Source: Streptococcus mitis (GTDB lineage Bacteria > Bacillota > Bacilli > Lactobacillales > Streptococcaceae). Taken from it: a stretch of 64,000 nucleotides of DNA. The stretch spans positions 372,218 to 436,217 of the forward strand of contig NZ_KQ970261.1 in NCBI RefSeq assembly GCF_001579045.1. Direction: 5' to 3'. Shown piece after piece: positions 44,906-55,322 of this stretch. The notes below the pieces were generated by a model. That model was not told where the DNA came from, did no database searches, and saw only the letters and a program-made list of their open reading frames with translations. The translations under genes and the position numbers were made by a program. Each line of letters starts with the position of its first letter. Position 1 is the first letter of the stretch.

Positions 44906-44970
44906 CTTCTCACCTCCTCCTTGTCAGTACATTCTTGCAATAGAAAAAATAAGATTGAGTCCCCCCAACC

Positions 44971-45285
44971 TTAAATTTTTTCACCATCTTCTTTTTCTTT
45001 AGCGATTTGCTCTTTGATTTTCTTTTCTTCTTCTTCTTTGCGGCGTTTTTCTTCTTCGATACGGCGACGCACTGCTTCACGTTTTCCTTCTGGATCTGGG
45101 TGAATTGTAACGTTTCCTGATTCGATTTCTTCTAAAGCGCGAAGAGTTGATTTTTCAGACTTGAAACCTTGAGTTGCTGGCGCACCTGCTTCCAATTCGT
45201 GGGCACGTTTTGCTTCCAAGATTACGAGTGAATATTTTGAAGGAACCTTGTCGAGCAAGGTATCAATAGAGGGTTTTAACATCAT
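44971..45285 (-). CDS. rpoZ: RNA polymerase omega subunit
   Basis: Omega helps assembly of RNA polymerase. The 104 residues read [20 protein letters not shown], with the conserved [11 protein letters not shown], then a long charged helix rich in Glu and Lys typical of streptococcal omega. Two consecutive ATGs are possible starts; I kept the first. Located 24 bp after gmk, a conserved gmk-rpoZ pair. Confidence 0.95.
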
Positions 45286-45309
45286 TTGCTTGTACCTATT
45301 TTCTAAATT

Positions 45310-45951
<642 letters not shown>

Positions 45952-45994
45952 TCAGTCTGTGAAAATAAAATAAAATTCCCCTTCAGATAGTAGC

Positions 45995-46008
45995 AGTTTG
46001 CGCAAACT
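45995..46008. promoter_or_regulatory. 14-bp palindrome upstream of gmk
   Basis: AGTTTGCGCAAACT is a perfect palindrome in the 138-bp spacer between rny and gmk, about 60 bp before the gmk start. It could be an operator or half of a stem with the flanking GATAG/CTATC. No known regulator is suggested. Confidence 0.4.
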
Positions 46009-46040
46009 ATCCTTCTACAGCCTTTCTATCTAGTGTAACA

Positions 46041-46069
46041 AAAAAGCAGTAATTTTTCAACTGCTCTTT
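46041..46069 (-). terminator. Terminator of rny
   Basis: AGCAGT (46045-46050) pairs with ACTGCT (46060-46065). On the minus strand the stem is followed by TTTTTTG, six bases past the rny stop. Confidence 0.78.
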
Positions 46070-46074
46070 CTTAT

Positions 46075-47688
46075 TTATTTAGCATAATCTACTGCACGTA
46101 GCTCGCGAATCACGGTTACCTTGATATTTCCTGGGTAATCGAGATTATTTTCAATTTTCTCACGAACTTTGTGAGCCAAGATTGTGACTTTGTCGTCCTT
46201 GATTTGTCCTGGATTGACCATGATACGGATCTCACGTCCTGCTTGAAGGGCAAAGCTAGTTTGCACTCCCTCAAAGCCGTTAGCAATTTCTTCCAAATCA
46301 TGAAGACGCTTGATGTAGCTTTCAAGAGACTCACTACGAGCACCTGGACGGGCTGCGCTCAAGGCATCTGCCGCAGCGACGATAACTGCGATCACGCTTT
46401 CAGCTTCGACATCACCGTGGTGACTAGCAATCGTATTGACCACAACTGGATGTTCCTTGTACTTACGTGCCAATTCCATACCGATTTCAACGTGGCTTCC
46501 TTCAACCTCGCGGTCAATGGCTTTCCCGATATCGTGAAGGAATCCAGCACGACGGGCAAGAGCCGCATTTTCACCAAGTTCGCTGGCCATAATACCAGCC
46601 AGCTTAGCAACTTCAATCGAATGGCGCAAGACATTTTGTCCATATGAAGTACGGAACTGCAAACGTCCCATAATCTTCATCAAGTCTGGATGAAGGTTTG
46701 GCGCACCAATCTCATAGGCAGCGGCCTCACCGTATTCACGGATTTTATTGTCGATCTCTTGACGGTTTTTCTCAACCAACTCTTCGATACGAGCTGGGTG
46801 GATACGACCATCTTTGAGCAACATTTCCATAGTCATACGGGCAATCTCACGACGAATCGGGTCAAATCCTGACAAGGTCACCACTTCTGGTGTATCGTCG
46901 ATAATCACATCGACCCCTGTCAAACTTTCAAAGGTACGAATGTTACGACCTTCACGACCAATAATGCGTCCCTTCATAGTATCGTCTGGTAGATGAACTG
47001 TTGAGTTTGTTGACTCCGCTACATATTCACCAGCGATACGTTGCATAGCTTGAACCAGGATATCTTTGGCCATTTTATCAGAACGTTCCTTGACCTCTTG
47101 CTCAGCTTCACGAATACGGCTAGCAATCTCCTTGGTCAAGTTTTCCTCTGTCTGTGCCAAGATAATATCTCGTGCTTCTGCCTGAGACAGGGCACCAATA
47201 CGCTCTAACTCTGCTTCTTTTTGTCTTTCGACTTCCTCTAATTGCTCTTCACGCGCATCAAGGTTTTTCGCTCTATCAGAAATACTTTGTTCTTTTTGTT
47301 CAAGTGTTTGTTCTTTACTCGTCAAATTGTCGTCCTTACGGTCGAGGCTAGTAGCTCTCTCTGTCAAACGACTTTCGATTTGTTTGAGTTCTTGACGTTC
47401 TGATTTGAATTCAGCGTCCACTTCTTCACGGTATTTTCTGGCTTCTTCTTTGGCCTCCAATAGTGCTTCTTTTTTAAGAGACTTGCTTTCACGTTTGGCT
47501 TCATTAACAAGTAAATCGGCTTCACGTTCAGCTTGTCCACGTAAATTAGTTGCTTCTTGTTCAGCATTTAAAAGCATCAACTCTGCAGCTTCCTGAGATG
47601 ATTTCATCTTAGCTGAGATGCTGACATATCCAATGACTAAACCAATGATGACGGCAAAAACAGCAATCGCAAGCGACATGATTTCCAT
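46075..47688 (-). CDS. rny: Ribonuclease Y
   Basis: The membrane-anchored endoribonuclease that starts decay of many mRNAs in Firmicutes. The 537 residues comprise an N-terminal membrane helix ([18 protein letters not shown]), a long coiled coil (about 30-200, rich in Glu, Lys and Gln), a KH domain with [15 protein letters not shown] near 230, and an HD domain with [10 protein letters not shown] near 370. Length equals the streptococcal norm. It has its own promoter and terminator. Confidence 0.97.
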   Translation of the reverse strand: MEIMSLAIAVFAVIIGLVIGYVSISAKMKSSQEAAELMLLNAEQEATNLRGQAEREADLLVNEAKRESKSLKKEALLEAKEEARKYREEVDAEFKSERQELKQIESRLTERATSLDRKDDNLTSKEQTLEQKEQSISDRAKNLDAREEQLEEVERQKEAELERIGALSQAEARDIILAQTEENLTKEIASRIREAEQEVKERSDKMAKDILVQAMQRIAGEYVAESTNSTVHLPDDTMKGRIIGREGRNIRTFESLTGVDVIIDDTPEVVTLSGFDPIRREIARMTMEMLLKDGRIHPARIEELVEKNRQEIDNKIREYGEAAAYEIGAPNLHPDLMKIMGRLQFRTSYGQNVLRHSIEVAKLAGIMASELGENAALARRAGFLHDIGKAIDREVEGSHVEIGMELARKYKEHPVVVNTIASHHGDVEAESVIAVIVAAADALSAARPGARSESLESYIKRLHDLEEIANGFEGVQTSFALQAGREIRIMVNPGQIKDDKVTILAHKVREKIENNLDYPGNIKVTVIRELRAVDYAK

Positions 47689-47736
47689 GTTTTTACCTCA
47701 TTTTATTGTTATTCCGAATGACATACATTCTTTTAC

Positions 47737-47765
47737 ATTCTACCATAAAAAAGTGATTTTCACAA
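47737..47765 (-). promoter_or_regulatory. rny promoter
   Basis: On the minus strand TTGTGA (47760-47765), 17 bp, TAGAAT (47737-47742), with an upstream TG forming an extended -10 (TGGTAGAAT). It lies about 50 bp before the rny start. Confidence 0.75.
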
Positions 47766-47852
47766 ACCTAAAATAGAATATGTTTTGAGGAAATTGGAAT
47801 ACATTTGCTAAAATAAACTTGTTGTTTGGAAATAGTAGTTTAGTAGAGACTT

Positions 47853-47880
47853 AAGAAAAAGCCTACTTCGCAGTAGACTT
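47853..47880 (-). terminator. Terminator overlapping the tmcAL stop
   Basis: On the minus strand AAGTCTACT-GCGA-AGTAGGCTT followed by TTTCTT. The stem begins inside the last codon and stop of tmcAL. Confidence 0.78.
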
Positions 47881-48976
47881 AGTTTGTTTCTATTCTAATC
47901 GGCACTCTTCCAAAATTCTGCTCTGCTATACTTGGATTTCCAAATTGATAAATCTGGTCTGCCTTTTGAGTCATGGCATCCCAAGGTTCTTTGCCAATTC
48001 GGCTGACTAGACTGACCTGCCCTTTCAGAGATTTAAGATGTTGCCTGCCTTTTTCGGTAAAGCCAAGGACATGAATGCCTTCTGGCAAGTCACTTTCTCT
48101 AGCCTGTACCAGGATATAGGTCAAGAGGCGTCTGACACGCGCCTTAGTGTAACGTTTGGTCGCAACCGCTTCGACCAATTCTTCTACCGATTGGGCTGTC
48201 TTAATGGTATCCTTAATACGCACTGCCATTTCTTGATTGACCTGATAGATAGTGGTTAGGTCTGGATTGGACAAAATCTGATAGCGAAGCAAGGGAAAAT
48301 AGTCATCCCAGCTCACCTTACTGGCCTGCTCAAAAAGGGTAACAGAAGGCATAAAGCGTTCTAGGAAATCTTGGTCCTTCTGGTGTTGACGAAGGGCTGT
48401 CGCCGAGGCAAAGTCCACATCCTTGTCCACAGAATGGTAATCCGCCCCCTGACGCTGAATTGGCTCAAGCTTGATGTTTCGTCCTGCAACTGCCTTGACA
48501 TAGGCCAGAGCAAGGACATGATTGGGCGTATTTCCTGAAAAATCAAGACCTGCAAATTCCTTCCACATGGCTTGGGTTTTCTGTGGATAGGAAAGAGAAT
48601 CAGGCAGATTATCCACAAAATTATCCATCTCAGAACCTTTCTCTGTGTATAAGTCAGCGATTTTCTGGTAATCTAAAACTTCCTCTGTCCCAAAAGCTAA
48701 AGTATCAATGCCCAAGCGAGCCAAGATATCCACAGCTCCTTGTCCAAAGAAATCTGCCGCCTGAACACTGACTAAAAAGGGCAATTCCACTACCAAGTCT
48801 GCGCCATTTTCCAGTGCCATCTGGGCCCGTGTCCACTTATCCACAATAGCAGGCTCACCACGTTGCATGAAATTTCCAGACATGGCAACGATTTTCAGTC
48901 CCTCAGCCTGCTCCAGCAGGTATTTATGCCCATTATGAAAAGGATTGAACTCCGCGATAATACCTGTTATGGTCAT
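47879..48976 (-). CDS. tmcAL: tRNA(Met) cytidine acetate ligase (YlbM family)
   Basis: TmcAL makes N4-acetylcytidine at the wobble position of elongator tRNA-Met. The 365 residues begin [19 protein letters not shown], a nucleotidyltransferase (HxGH-type) signature, and continue [18 protein letters not shown], a strong family hallmark. It starts 9 bp after the methyltransferase gene and lies at the end of the yqeG-to-tmcAL gene series. Confidence 0.92.
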   Translation of the reverse strand: MTITGIIAEFNPFHNGHKYLLEQAEGLKIVAMSGNFMQRGEPAIVDKWTRAQMALENGADLVVELPFLVSVQAADFFGQGAVDILARLGIDTLAFGTEEVLDYQKIADLYTEKGSEMDNFVDNLPDSLSYPQKTQAMWKEFAGLDFSGNTPNHVLALAYVKAVAGRNIKLEPIQRQGADYHSVDKDVDFASATALRQHQKDQDFLERFMPSVTLFEQASKVSWDDYFPLLRYQILSNPDLTTIYQVNQEMAVRIKDTIKTAQSVEELVEAVATKRYTKARVRRLLTYILVQARESDLPEGIHVLGFTEKGRQHLKSLKGQVSLVSRIGKEPWDAMTQKADQIYQFGNPSIAEQNFGRVPIRIETN

Positions 48977-48985
48977 GATGTTCTC

Positions 48986-49726
48986 CTACTTCTGCGCGAC
49001 AAAAAACCAACGAGCGCTAGTTTCTGTAGGCTCTTTGTCCTCAAAGTCCGCATAGAGTTTGAAGGACTTAAAACCGGCCTGTTCCAGCAAAATATCATAG
49101 GTCAAGACCTCATAAGTCCGCTCCTCATGCACTTCATCGTGGCGACTAAAGGACCCATCCTCTTCCTTGATAAAGAAAGTCAACTCATGAACGATGGAGT
49201 GAGGCGCCGCATCCTCATAGGTATCCCATAGCATGGCGAAATCTTCCGCATTTTCATGGTAGGAATAGCCTGGAAAAATTTCATCCGTCTGGTAAGTCGA
49301 ATGCACGTCAAAGATGAAAACTCCGTCTTCGTTGAGGACATTATAGACTTCCTTAAAGACGTCCCCGACTTCCACCTCATCCTGCATGTAGCAGATTGAG
49401 TCCGAATAACAAGTAACAAAGTCATATTGACCTGCCTTGGACAGATCCAGCATATTGCCTTCTATAAAAGCAATTTTTTGCTTGGCGGAAGCAGCCCTCT
49501 TTTCGGCAATTTTCAACATATCTGCGCTCAAGTCCAGTCCAGTCACATCAAAACCAGCCTGAGAGAAGCGCACTGATTGAATTCCTGTCCCGCAAGCCAA
49601 TTCCAAGAGTTTCTTTCTCTCCTTGGTCTTAGGCAAGTGACGCAGAGAAAAATCCGTCCATTTGTCGTATAAACTATCGTCCATGACTGCATCATAGACC
49701 GCCGCAAAGGTTTCATAAGTTGCCAT
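48986..49726 (-). CDS. SAM-dependent class I methyltransferase
   Basis: A 246-residue methyltransferase with SAM-binding LLELACGTGIQSVRFSQ near residue 42, the acidic end of strand 2 in VTGLDLSADMLKIA, and YDFVTCYSDSICYM. The substrate is not apparent. I chose the ATG at 49726 (MATYETFAAVYDAVMDD). The open frame continues 23 codons up into the hairpin element at 49749-49823, which is unlikely to be coding. It lies just upstream of tmcAL. Confidence 0.85.
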   Translation of the reverse strand: MATYETFAAVYDAVMDDSLYDKWTDFSLRHLPKTKERKKLLELACGTGIQSVRFSQAGFDVTGLDLSADMLKIAEKRAASAKQKIAFIEGNMLDLSKAGQYDFVTCYSDSICYMQDEVEVGDVFKEVYNVLNEDGVFIFDVHSTYQTDEIFPGYSYHENAEDFAMLWDTYEDAAPHSIVHELTFFIKEEDGSFSRHDEVHEERTYEVLTYDILLEQAGFKSFKLYADFEDKEPTETSARWFFVAQK

Positions 49727-49748
49727 AATCATGATACCAAGTCCGCCC

Positions 49749-49823
49749 GTAATTCGATAGAAAATTAGGAGCCTGACGATGGAGCCGAGCTCCAAGGAAG
49801 GCTGTCTATTTTCCGAGAATTAC
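49749..49823. repeat. 75-bp nested hairpin element, copy C
   Basis: The outer stem is GTAATTC (49749-49755) with GAATTAC (49817-49823). Inside are GAAAAT/ATTTTC, AGCC/GGCT and a GGAGC-CGA-GCTCC apex. It has the same length and motif order as copy A at 10644-10718. It ends 22 bp from the methyltransferase start, so it probably forms its leader RNA. Confidence 0.6.
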
Positions 49824-50016
49824 AGGACGGGTTCAAATCCTTTCTAAGATACAAAGAGCCTTAAAAGCAAAGAGAACATAGGAAACTTTCTGCCCTATCA
49901 TCAGATACAAATTAAGTTACTCTTTTTCCCTCAGCTTTTAGCTCGTGTTCAGTTTCAACATCAACCAGACACGACGCCCTATACCTTTCTATCCTTTTTT
50001 TCTAAAATAAGCAAAG

Positions 50017-50042
50017 AAACCCAGTTGACTACAACTGAGTTT
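50017..50042 (-). terminator. Terminator after rsfS
   Basis: AAACCCAGTTG (50018-50028) pairs with CAACTGAGTTT (50032-50042) around 3 nt. It lies 6 bp past the rsfS stop, and on the minus strand T-rich sequence follows. Confidence 0.8.
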
Positions 50043-50047
50043 ATCTC

Positions 50048-50401
<354 letters not shown>

Positions 50402-50412
50402 TTAGTCCTCTT

Positions 50413-50913
50413 TTAAAAAATATTTTTATAATCTAGGACATCTGCAAAGCGATCCTCCCAAATGTCCTCATAAAATTCATTTATCGTTTCTGCTGGAATG
50501 TCATCCCCATCAAAGGTTGTGACAGCACCTTCTGGAATAATAAGCTGATAGCCATATTCAAAGGCAACCTTGACAGAGGTATCCACACAATATTCTGTCT
50601 GCATACCACATAAAACTAATTTTTCAATCCCCTGTTTATCCAAGTATTCTTTTAAGCCAGTTTCTTTGAAAATACTGTTATACTTCTTCTGAAAGACCTT
50701 TTCATCAGGTTTTCGACTTAAAAGCTCAGATAACTGCCAATCTTCTGATGTTTGAGCTTCAGCGTTCTCAATATGTTGAACATAAATAATTTCGATATTC
50801 TTGCTTCTAGCTTGGTTTTGTAAATAAGAAATTTTTTCCAATAGTCTCTCTGTCTTAAAACCTGTTTCCACTAAAATATTTTGTACATCAATGATGATAA
50901 AAGCCGTCTTCAT
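50413..50913 (-). CDS. Isochorismatase-family cysteine hydrolase
   Basis: A 166-residue hydrolase with the family's catalytic triad visible: Asp9 in FIIIDVQNI, a Lys in FQKKYNSIF, and Cys in GMQTEYCVDTSVKVAF. The family includes nicotinamidases. Its place between yqeK and rsfS, one gene from nadD, makes a nicotinamide/NAD-related substrate attractive, but the sequence does not decide this. It starts directly after the yqeK stop. Confidence 0.85.
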   Translation of the reverse strand: MKTAFIIIDVQNILVETGFKTERLLEKISYLQNQARSKNIEIIYVQHIENAEAQTSEDWQLSELLSRKPDEKVFQKKYNSIFKETGLKEYLDKQGIEKLVLCGMQTEYCVDTSVKVAFEYGYQLIIPEGAVTTFDGDDIPAETINEFYEDIWEDRFADVLDYKNIF

Positions 50914-51507
50914 TTAGTCCTCTTTCAAATAGTGCACAAAGGCGTTATAGGTTTCAAGAGTTTGGGGATAGATGGGAAATCCCTGATGAGCTAGATGCTC
51001 CACGGTACGAGCTGTTTCGTAGGCTACAGCCTTATTAAGCGACAAACTTGCAATCTCACGCGCCTCATCCACTCCTGGAAAGGCTCGATTGTGCTCGATA
51101 TAGTCTGCTACATAGACAACCTTATCTAAGTCCGTCATATGACCAGCTCCGACTGTATGGATTTCAATGGCTCGCAGGATTTCTGGATCATGCAAATCCA
51201 AATCTTCCTGAATTTTGTAAATCCCAACCATCCCATGCCAGACATTATTGCCCCAGTTTTTGAGGTTAGGGTCTAGCTGATAACGGTCAATCAAATTCAG
51301 AAATTCCTGATCTGACAACTTTTTAGCATAGTCATGAAGAAGGCCTGCTAGACCAGCTTTCTCAGTATCCACACCGAATCGCTGGGCTAGTTCTATGGCT
51401 GCACGCTCCACACCCAAGCAATGGGTTAAACGTTTTTCAGGTAGAAGCTCTGCCATTTTTTCCAACAAAGCCTCACGGGAGCAGTTGATATAGTCTTGAT
51501 AGGCCAT
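50914..51507 (-). CDS. yqeK: YqeK, HD-domain phosphohydrolase
   Basis: YqeK proteins hydrolyse diadenosine tetraphosphate (Ap4A) symmetrically. The 197 residues have the HD pattern [17 protein letters not shown] (first His), LLHDYAKKL (His-Asp) and [20 protein letters not shown]. The start overlaps the nadD stop as ATGA, the standard nadD-yqeK coupling. Confidence 0.93.
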   Translation of the reverse strand: MAYQDYINCSREALLEKMAELLPEKRLTHCLGVERAAIELAQRFGVDTEKAGLAGLLHDYAKKLSDQEFLNLIDRYQLDPNLKNWGNNVWHGMVGIYKIQEDLDLHDPEILRAIEIHTVGAGHMTDLDKVVYVADYIEHNRAFPGVDEAREIASLSLNKAVAYETARTVEHLAHQGFPIYPQTLETYNAFVHYLKED

Positions 51508-52136
51508 CAGTAGAGCCCCTCCTTCTCGATGTAATCTAGCACAGGCTGAGGTAGGAGAAAGTTGGGTTTCCGACCTTGAGCAATGAAGTCACGCACCATG
51601 CTGGATGAGATATCCATGAGAGGCACATCCACCCAGATAACGGGATAGGAAGTTCCAGCCTTGTAGCGCGGGCGCTGAACTCCCACAAACTGGACCATGT
51701 CAACCAGCTCATCAATTCGATACCACTTAGGCAGATAGTCCACCATGTCGGCACCGATGATAAAGTAATAATCCGTATCTGGATTCTTCTCAGTTAGAAG
51801 CTTCATGGTGTCGTAGGTATAGGAAATGCCCTTGCGCTCCAACTCAATAGTTTCAATGTCCAGACCTTCAATCTCCTCAATCGCCAACTCAAGCATCTTG
51901 AGACGATGGTGTTCAGGGATTGTTTCCTTTTTATCTACATGAGGAGGTTGGTATTCAGGCATGAGCAGAACTTGATCCAGTCCCAACTGTTGCCGTACTT
52001 GATCCGCAACGATGAGATGGGCATTATGAACAGGGTTAAAATTCCCCCCTAAAATCCCAACTTGTTTGCGTTTTTTCTCCTTGATTTCTGGCTCCAACTT
52101 TACCTTGGTAAAGGGAGTCAATAATTCGATTGCCAT
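51507..52136 (-). CDS. nadD: Nicotinate-mononucleotide adenylyltransferase
   Basis: It adenylates NaMN in NAD synthesis. The 209 residues show [20 protein letters not shown], the nucleotidyltransferase signature, and the C-terminal [13 protein letters not shown] motif. It follows yhbY by 51 bp and overlaps yqeK by 3-4 bp. Confidence 0.95.
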   Translation of the reverse strand: MAIELLTPFTKVKLEPEIKEKKRKQVGILGGNFNPVHNAHLIVADQVRQQLGLDQVLLMPEYQPPHVDKKETIPEHHRLKMLELAIEEIEGLDIETIELERKGISYTYDTMKLLTEKNPDTDYYFIIGADMVDYLPKWYRIDELVDMVQFVGVQRPRYKAGTSYPVIWVDVPLMDISSSMVRDFIAQGRKPNFLLPQPVLDYIEKEGLY

Positions 52137-52187
52137 AGGCTAGTCTCCTTTATTTCTCTGTAAAAACAGTTGTTTGGAGTTTCAGTC

Positions 52188-52499
52188 TTAGATTTCTTTG
52201 ACTTTCTTAGAAATCTTGCGATTTTCTTTCTTGCTGGATTGTTTAAACAAGATTAAGATGCGTCCGATTTTTTGGACCGTATCCACACCGATTTCTTCTT
52301 TCAAAATTTCAGCTACTTCGTGGATATTTTCATCTGTGTTTTGCAAGAGCGTTACCTTAATCAATTCTCGAGCGTCAAGAGCTTGGCGGACGCTAGTTTT
52401 GATTTGGTCGTTGAGACCATTTTTCCCGATTTGGATGATGGGTTTGAGGGTGTGTGCCTGGCTGTTGAGGAAGGCACGTTGTTTTGATGTTAATGACAT
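52188..52499 (-). CDS. yhbY: YhbY, CRM-domain RNA-binding protein
   Basis: A 103-residue ribosome-assembly factor consisting of one CRM domain, with LNSQAHTLKPIIQIGKNGL (the GxxG RNA-binding loop) and DARELIKVTLLQN. Located in the conserved order yqeG-yqeH-yhbY-nadD. Its upstream spacer is unusually long and structured (see 52521-52675). Confidence 0.94.
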   Translation of the reverse strand: MSLTSKQRAFLNSQAHTLKPIIQIGKNGLNDQIKTSVRQALDARELIKVTLLQNTDENIHEVAEILKEEIGVDTVQKIGRILILFKQSSKKENRKISKKVKEI

Positions 52500-52520
52500 A
52501 ATTTTCTTCCTTGTTTTTTC

Positions 52521-52675
52521 GATAGTTATTTTAGGTGGTGAGGGACGGTCGGAACTAATTTTCCAAAGATTTCATCTTTGAAAAATGGATTTCCTGACCT
52601 CACAATTGAGCCTTGGTCTCAATTGTGCCCCTTGCCAATCTATCGATTGGCAATCACACCACGGCAATAACTATC
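52521..52675. repeat. 155-bp nested palindromic element inside the yqeH-yhbY spacer
   Basis: The outer arms are GATAGTTATT (52521-52530) and AATAACTATC (52666-52675), followed inward by GGTG/CACC. Within lie three further hairpins: CAAAGATTT-CATCTTTG type (about 52563-52580), a perfect CACAATTGAG/CTCAATTGTG with 7-nt loop (about 52599-52626), and TTGCCAATC/GATTGGCAA with 4-nt loop (about 52632-52653). It has the shape of a small non-coding mobile repeat (MITE-like), and lies in transcribed DNA within the operon. Confidence 0.65.
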
Positions 52676-52713
52676 TTTTTATGAGCTCACTTTGTTCGCT
52701 CAGCGATTTTATT

Positions 52714-53820
52714 TTAAATTATTGCTTTTCGTGTGACGACGGCGACGCCTTCGGGTGCCCAGACGGCGACTTTTGCGGTGCCTGTTACGCGGATCCAGCC
52801 TAGGCCTGAGATGACTAGGTCTGTCTTGTCCTTGATGTTAAATACATGCTGGACTAATTTTGGAAAATCTTCTTTTTCCTTGCTATTTGGTGGTGTCAAA
52901 AGGGTTCCGACATGCTTGTCGTAAAAGGCACTAGCGCCTTCTAACTTGGTACGGTGGAGTTTGAGTTCATTGTCAAAGAAGGCTGTGAAACCTTGCTTCT
53001 CACCCGCAATGAAGTCAAAGCGTCCTAGACCGCCTAGAAACAGGGTTTGTTCAGGATTGAGCTGATAGGTCTTAGGCTTGATTTCCTTTTTAGGGCTGAC
53101 ATACTTGAGGTTTTTGGCCGTCAAGTAGTGGGCCATCTGGTGGCGGTGGATAATCCCCGGCGTATCGTAAATATAAGATCCGTCGTCAAGCGGAATCTCA
53201 ATCTTATCCAAGGTTGTCCCTGGGAAACGCGAAGTCGTAATGACATTCTGATCACCCGTGATTTCTTGGATAATGGCATTGATTAGAGTTGATTTTCCAA
53301 CGTTGGTCACACCGACCACATAGACATCGCGTCCCTTACGGTAGTGTTCAATCTTGTCAATGACTTCCTTAATAGCATGTTTGTTTTGGGCCGAAGTTAA
53401 GACGACATCGACTGGACGAAGACCTTCTTCGTGGGCACGTTCCATGAGCCACTGGCTAATCTTGCCCGGTTTAACTGACTTAGGCAGGATATCTTTTTTA
53501 TTCCCGACCAAGAGGACATCATTGCCCGATACAAAACGTGGCAAGCCTGGGATGACAGAGCCATTAAAATCAAAAATATCAATGACATTGACCACTAAGG
53601 CATCACTATCTCCCACCTCGTGTAAGAGCTTGAGGAAATCATCGTCTGTCAACTGGACATCCGTGATCTCATTATAGTGGCGGAGACGGAAACAGCGTTT
53701 GCAATAGACTTCGCCAGTCTCCAAACCTTTTTCAAGTGCTGACTGGGGGGTAAAACCAAGACCAGCCTTGTCTGTCGTCTGAATGGTTGCTCCACAACCA
53801 ATACAGAGAATTTCTTCCAT
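52714..53820 (-). CDS. yqeH: YqeH, circularly permuted GTPase
   Basis: YqeH is needed for 30S subunit assembly. The 368 residues start with a zinc finger (CIGCGATIQ and CKRCFRLRHY). The permuted G-motifs follow in the order G4 GNKKDILPKS, G1 GVTNVGKSTLINAI and G3 DTPGIIHRHQ, then a C-terminal RNA-binding part. It follows yqeG by 2 bp. Confidence 0.95.
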   Translation of the reverse strand: MEEILCIGCGATIQTTDKAGLGFTPQSALEKGLETGEVYCKRCFRLRHYNEITDVQLTDDDFLKLLHEVGDSDALVVNVIDIFDFNGSVIPGLPRFVSGNDVLLVGNKKDILPKSVKPGKISQWLMERAHEEGLRPVDVVLTSAQNKHAIKEVIDKIEHYRKGRDVYVVGVTNVGKSTLINAIIQEITGDQNVITTSRFPGTTLDKIEIPLDDGSYIYDTPGIIHRHQMAHYLTAKNLKYVSPKKEIKPKTYQLNPEQTLFLGGLGRFDFIAGEKQGFTAFFDNELKLHRTKLEGASAFYDKHVGTLLTPPNSKEKEDFPKLVQHVFNIKDKTDLVISGLGWIRVTGTAKVAVWAPEGVAVVTRKAII

Positions 53821-53822
53821 AG

Positions 53823-54350
53823 TTAAATTCCTTTTTTATATGTAATTGGTCCGTACTTTTCAGTAATTTTTCGCATGACACGACGCTCACGAGCTCGGTT
53901 AATCTGCGTCTTGATAGAGTCGTGTTGGAGCAAAGGTTTGACTAAAATCGAGCGAATGCCAGCACGGTGGGCTGCTCGAATATCTGTCATGAGCTGGTCG
54001 CCAACCATGACCACTTCCTTTTTCTCATAGTGAAATTCCTTCATAGCACGGTCGATCCCAAATGTAAAAGGCTTCAGAGCCCAATAAACGTATTCAATCC
54101 CAAATTTCTCAACTGCTCGTTGGACACGTTTTTTAGTGTTATTTGAGACCACGATGATGCGAATGCCCGCGTCACGGAGATCATGTAACCATTGCTTCAT
54201 CTCTGGCGTCCCATCAGGGTTGTTCCAAGCAATGAGGGTATTATCCAAATCGACCAAAACAGCCTTGATTCCCTGCGCCTGCAGGCTTGGGACTGTCAGA
54301 TCATAAACTGCTTGCACAGCAAAATCTGGCATATAATTTTCAATCGCCAT
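53823..54350 (-). CDS. yqeG: YqeG, HAD-IIIA phosphatase
   Basis: A putative phosphatase always found next to yqeH. The 175 residues show HAD motif I VLVDLDNTLIAW, motif II IIVVSNNT, and motif III-IV MVGDQLMTDI. I chose the ATG at 54350 (MAIENYMPDF), which has AGGAGCC just upstream; the frame continues 21 codons upstream into the corA end. First gene of the yqeG-yqeH cluster. Confidence 0.93.
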   Translation of the reverse strand: MAIENYMPDFAVQAVYDLTVPSLQAQGIKAVLVDLDNTLIAWNNPDGTPEMKQWLHDLRDAGIRIIVVSNNTKKRVQRAVEKFGIEYVYWALKPFTFGIDRAMKEFHYEKKEVVMVGDQLMTDIRAAHRAGIRSILVKPLLQHDSIKTQINRARERRVMRKITEKYGPITYKKGI

Positions 54351-54364
54351 TCTGGCTCCTTTTC

Positions 54365-55271
54365 TTAACTTTTTTTCGCAATTTTCCTTAGTAACAATGA
54401 CAAAACAATCCACAACCCAGCACTAGCTAAACTAATGTAGAGCCAAGCATGGGGTTCATCTGTTAAAGGTAGGGGAACATTCATTCCGAAAAAGCCTGTC
54501 ACGACTGCCAAAACAGCCAGCAAGACTGAAATGATGGTCAAGGTTGTCAAATTATCATTCAGATTATTGTTTAGGATGTTGTTGTAAGATGCTGATAGTT
54601 GCTGGAGAACTTGAGAAATCAAATCAGTCATGGACACCAGCTGATGAGCCTCAATCATGGCATCATCAAACTGCTCTCTCAACTTCGTTAAAACTGCGAT
54701 AGAGGGCATGCCCTTGAATATGTTCCAGCAACATGCGATTTTGCTTGGCAACCGCCGTTAGATAAACCATACCAGTTTCCAAGTCGGAAAGGGCAAAGAG
54801 GTTTTTCTTGGTCGTCCGTTGGCGCAAGAGCCCATTGACCTCATCCTTACTCTTGTCCATCTGCTCGATGACGGGATAGTAGGCATTACTGATGATTTCC
54901 AGACTGGCAAAGAGAAACTTGTAAATCGAAAGCGTGTCATGACTGTCCAGATAACGGGTCATCTGTTCAATGACATAGGCGTTCTTGGTATTACTAATGG
55001 TAATCAGGCGACGATGTTCCACGATAAAGGTCATGGGAAAGGCTTCGTAGTAGGCCTTATCCTTTTTCAAGTTCAAGACATTGTAGATAAAGGTCACAGT
55101 CCAATTTTCGCGGTGATAATCCATGTGGGCGCGCTCATTTCTATCCAGTGCGTATTCAATGGTTTCCTTGTCCAAACCATAGATTTCAGAAAGGTCCTCT
55201 AGTTTTTTCAACTTGTCCAAATCTAGGTTAATCCAGGTACAACCATTGCCCAACTGTTTTTCTAAAAACAT
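54365..55271 (-). pseudogene. corA: CorA-family magnesium transporter, frameshifted
   Basis: CorA is the pentameric Mg/Co channel. The first frame (55271 down to 54666) encodes the N-terminal 201 residues from MFLEKQLGNGCTWINL and ends SFNEVERAV. The second frame continues with REQFDDAMIEAHQLVS and the C-terminal channel part with two membrane helices and the GMN selectivity motif FFGMNVPLP. The break is in GTTGAGAGAGCAG (54672-54684 region). One more GA would restore EVEREQFDDAM. So the gene is broken by loss of 2 bp in a short GA repeat, or a sequencing error lies there. The rest of both halves is intact, implying a recent event. Confidence 0.88.
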
Positions 55272-55297
55272 CTTCTCTCCTTTACCAAACTCTTTCT

Positions 55298-55306
55298 ATT
55301 GTACCA
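55298..55306 (-). promoter_or_regulatory. Extended -10 promoter of corA
   Basis: TGGTACAAT on the minus strand (TACAAT = 55298-55303), about 27 bp before the corA start codon, with AAAGGAGAG as ribosome-binding site. Confidence 0.6.
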
Positions 55307-55322
55307 TAAATCTGCTAAAATT

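Larger units (their letters stand above)
49727..50047. other. Spacer between rsfS and the methyltransferase gene
   Basis: About 320 bp without a supported gene. It contains the hairpin repeat copy C (49749-49823) immediately before the methyltransferase start, and the rsfS terminator at its right end. The remainder is unremarkable. Confidence 0.6.
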
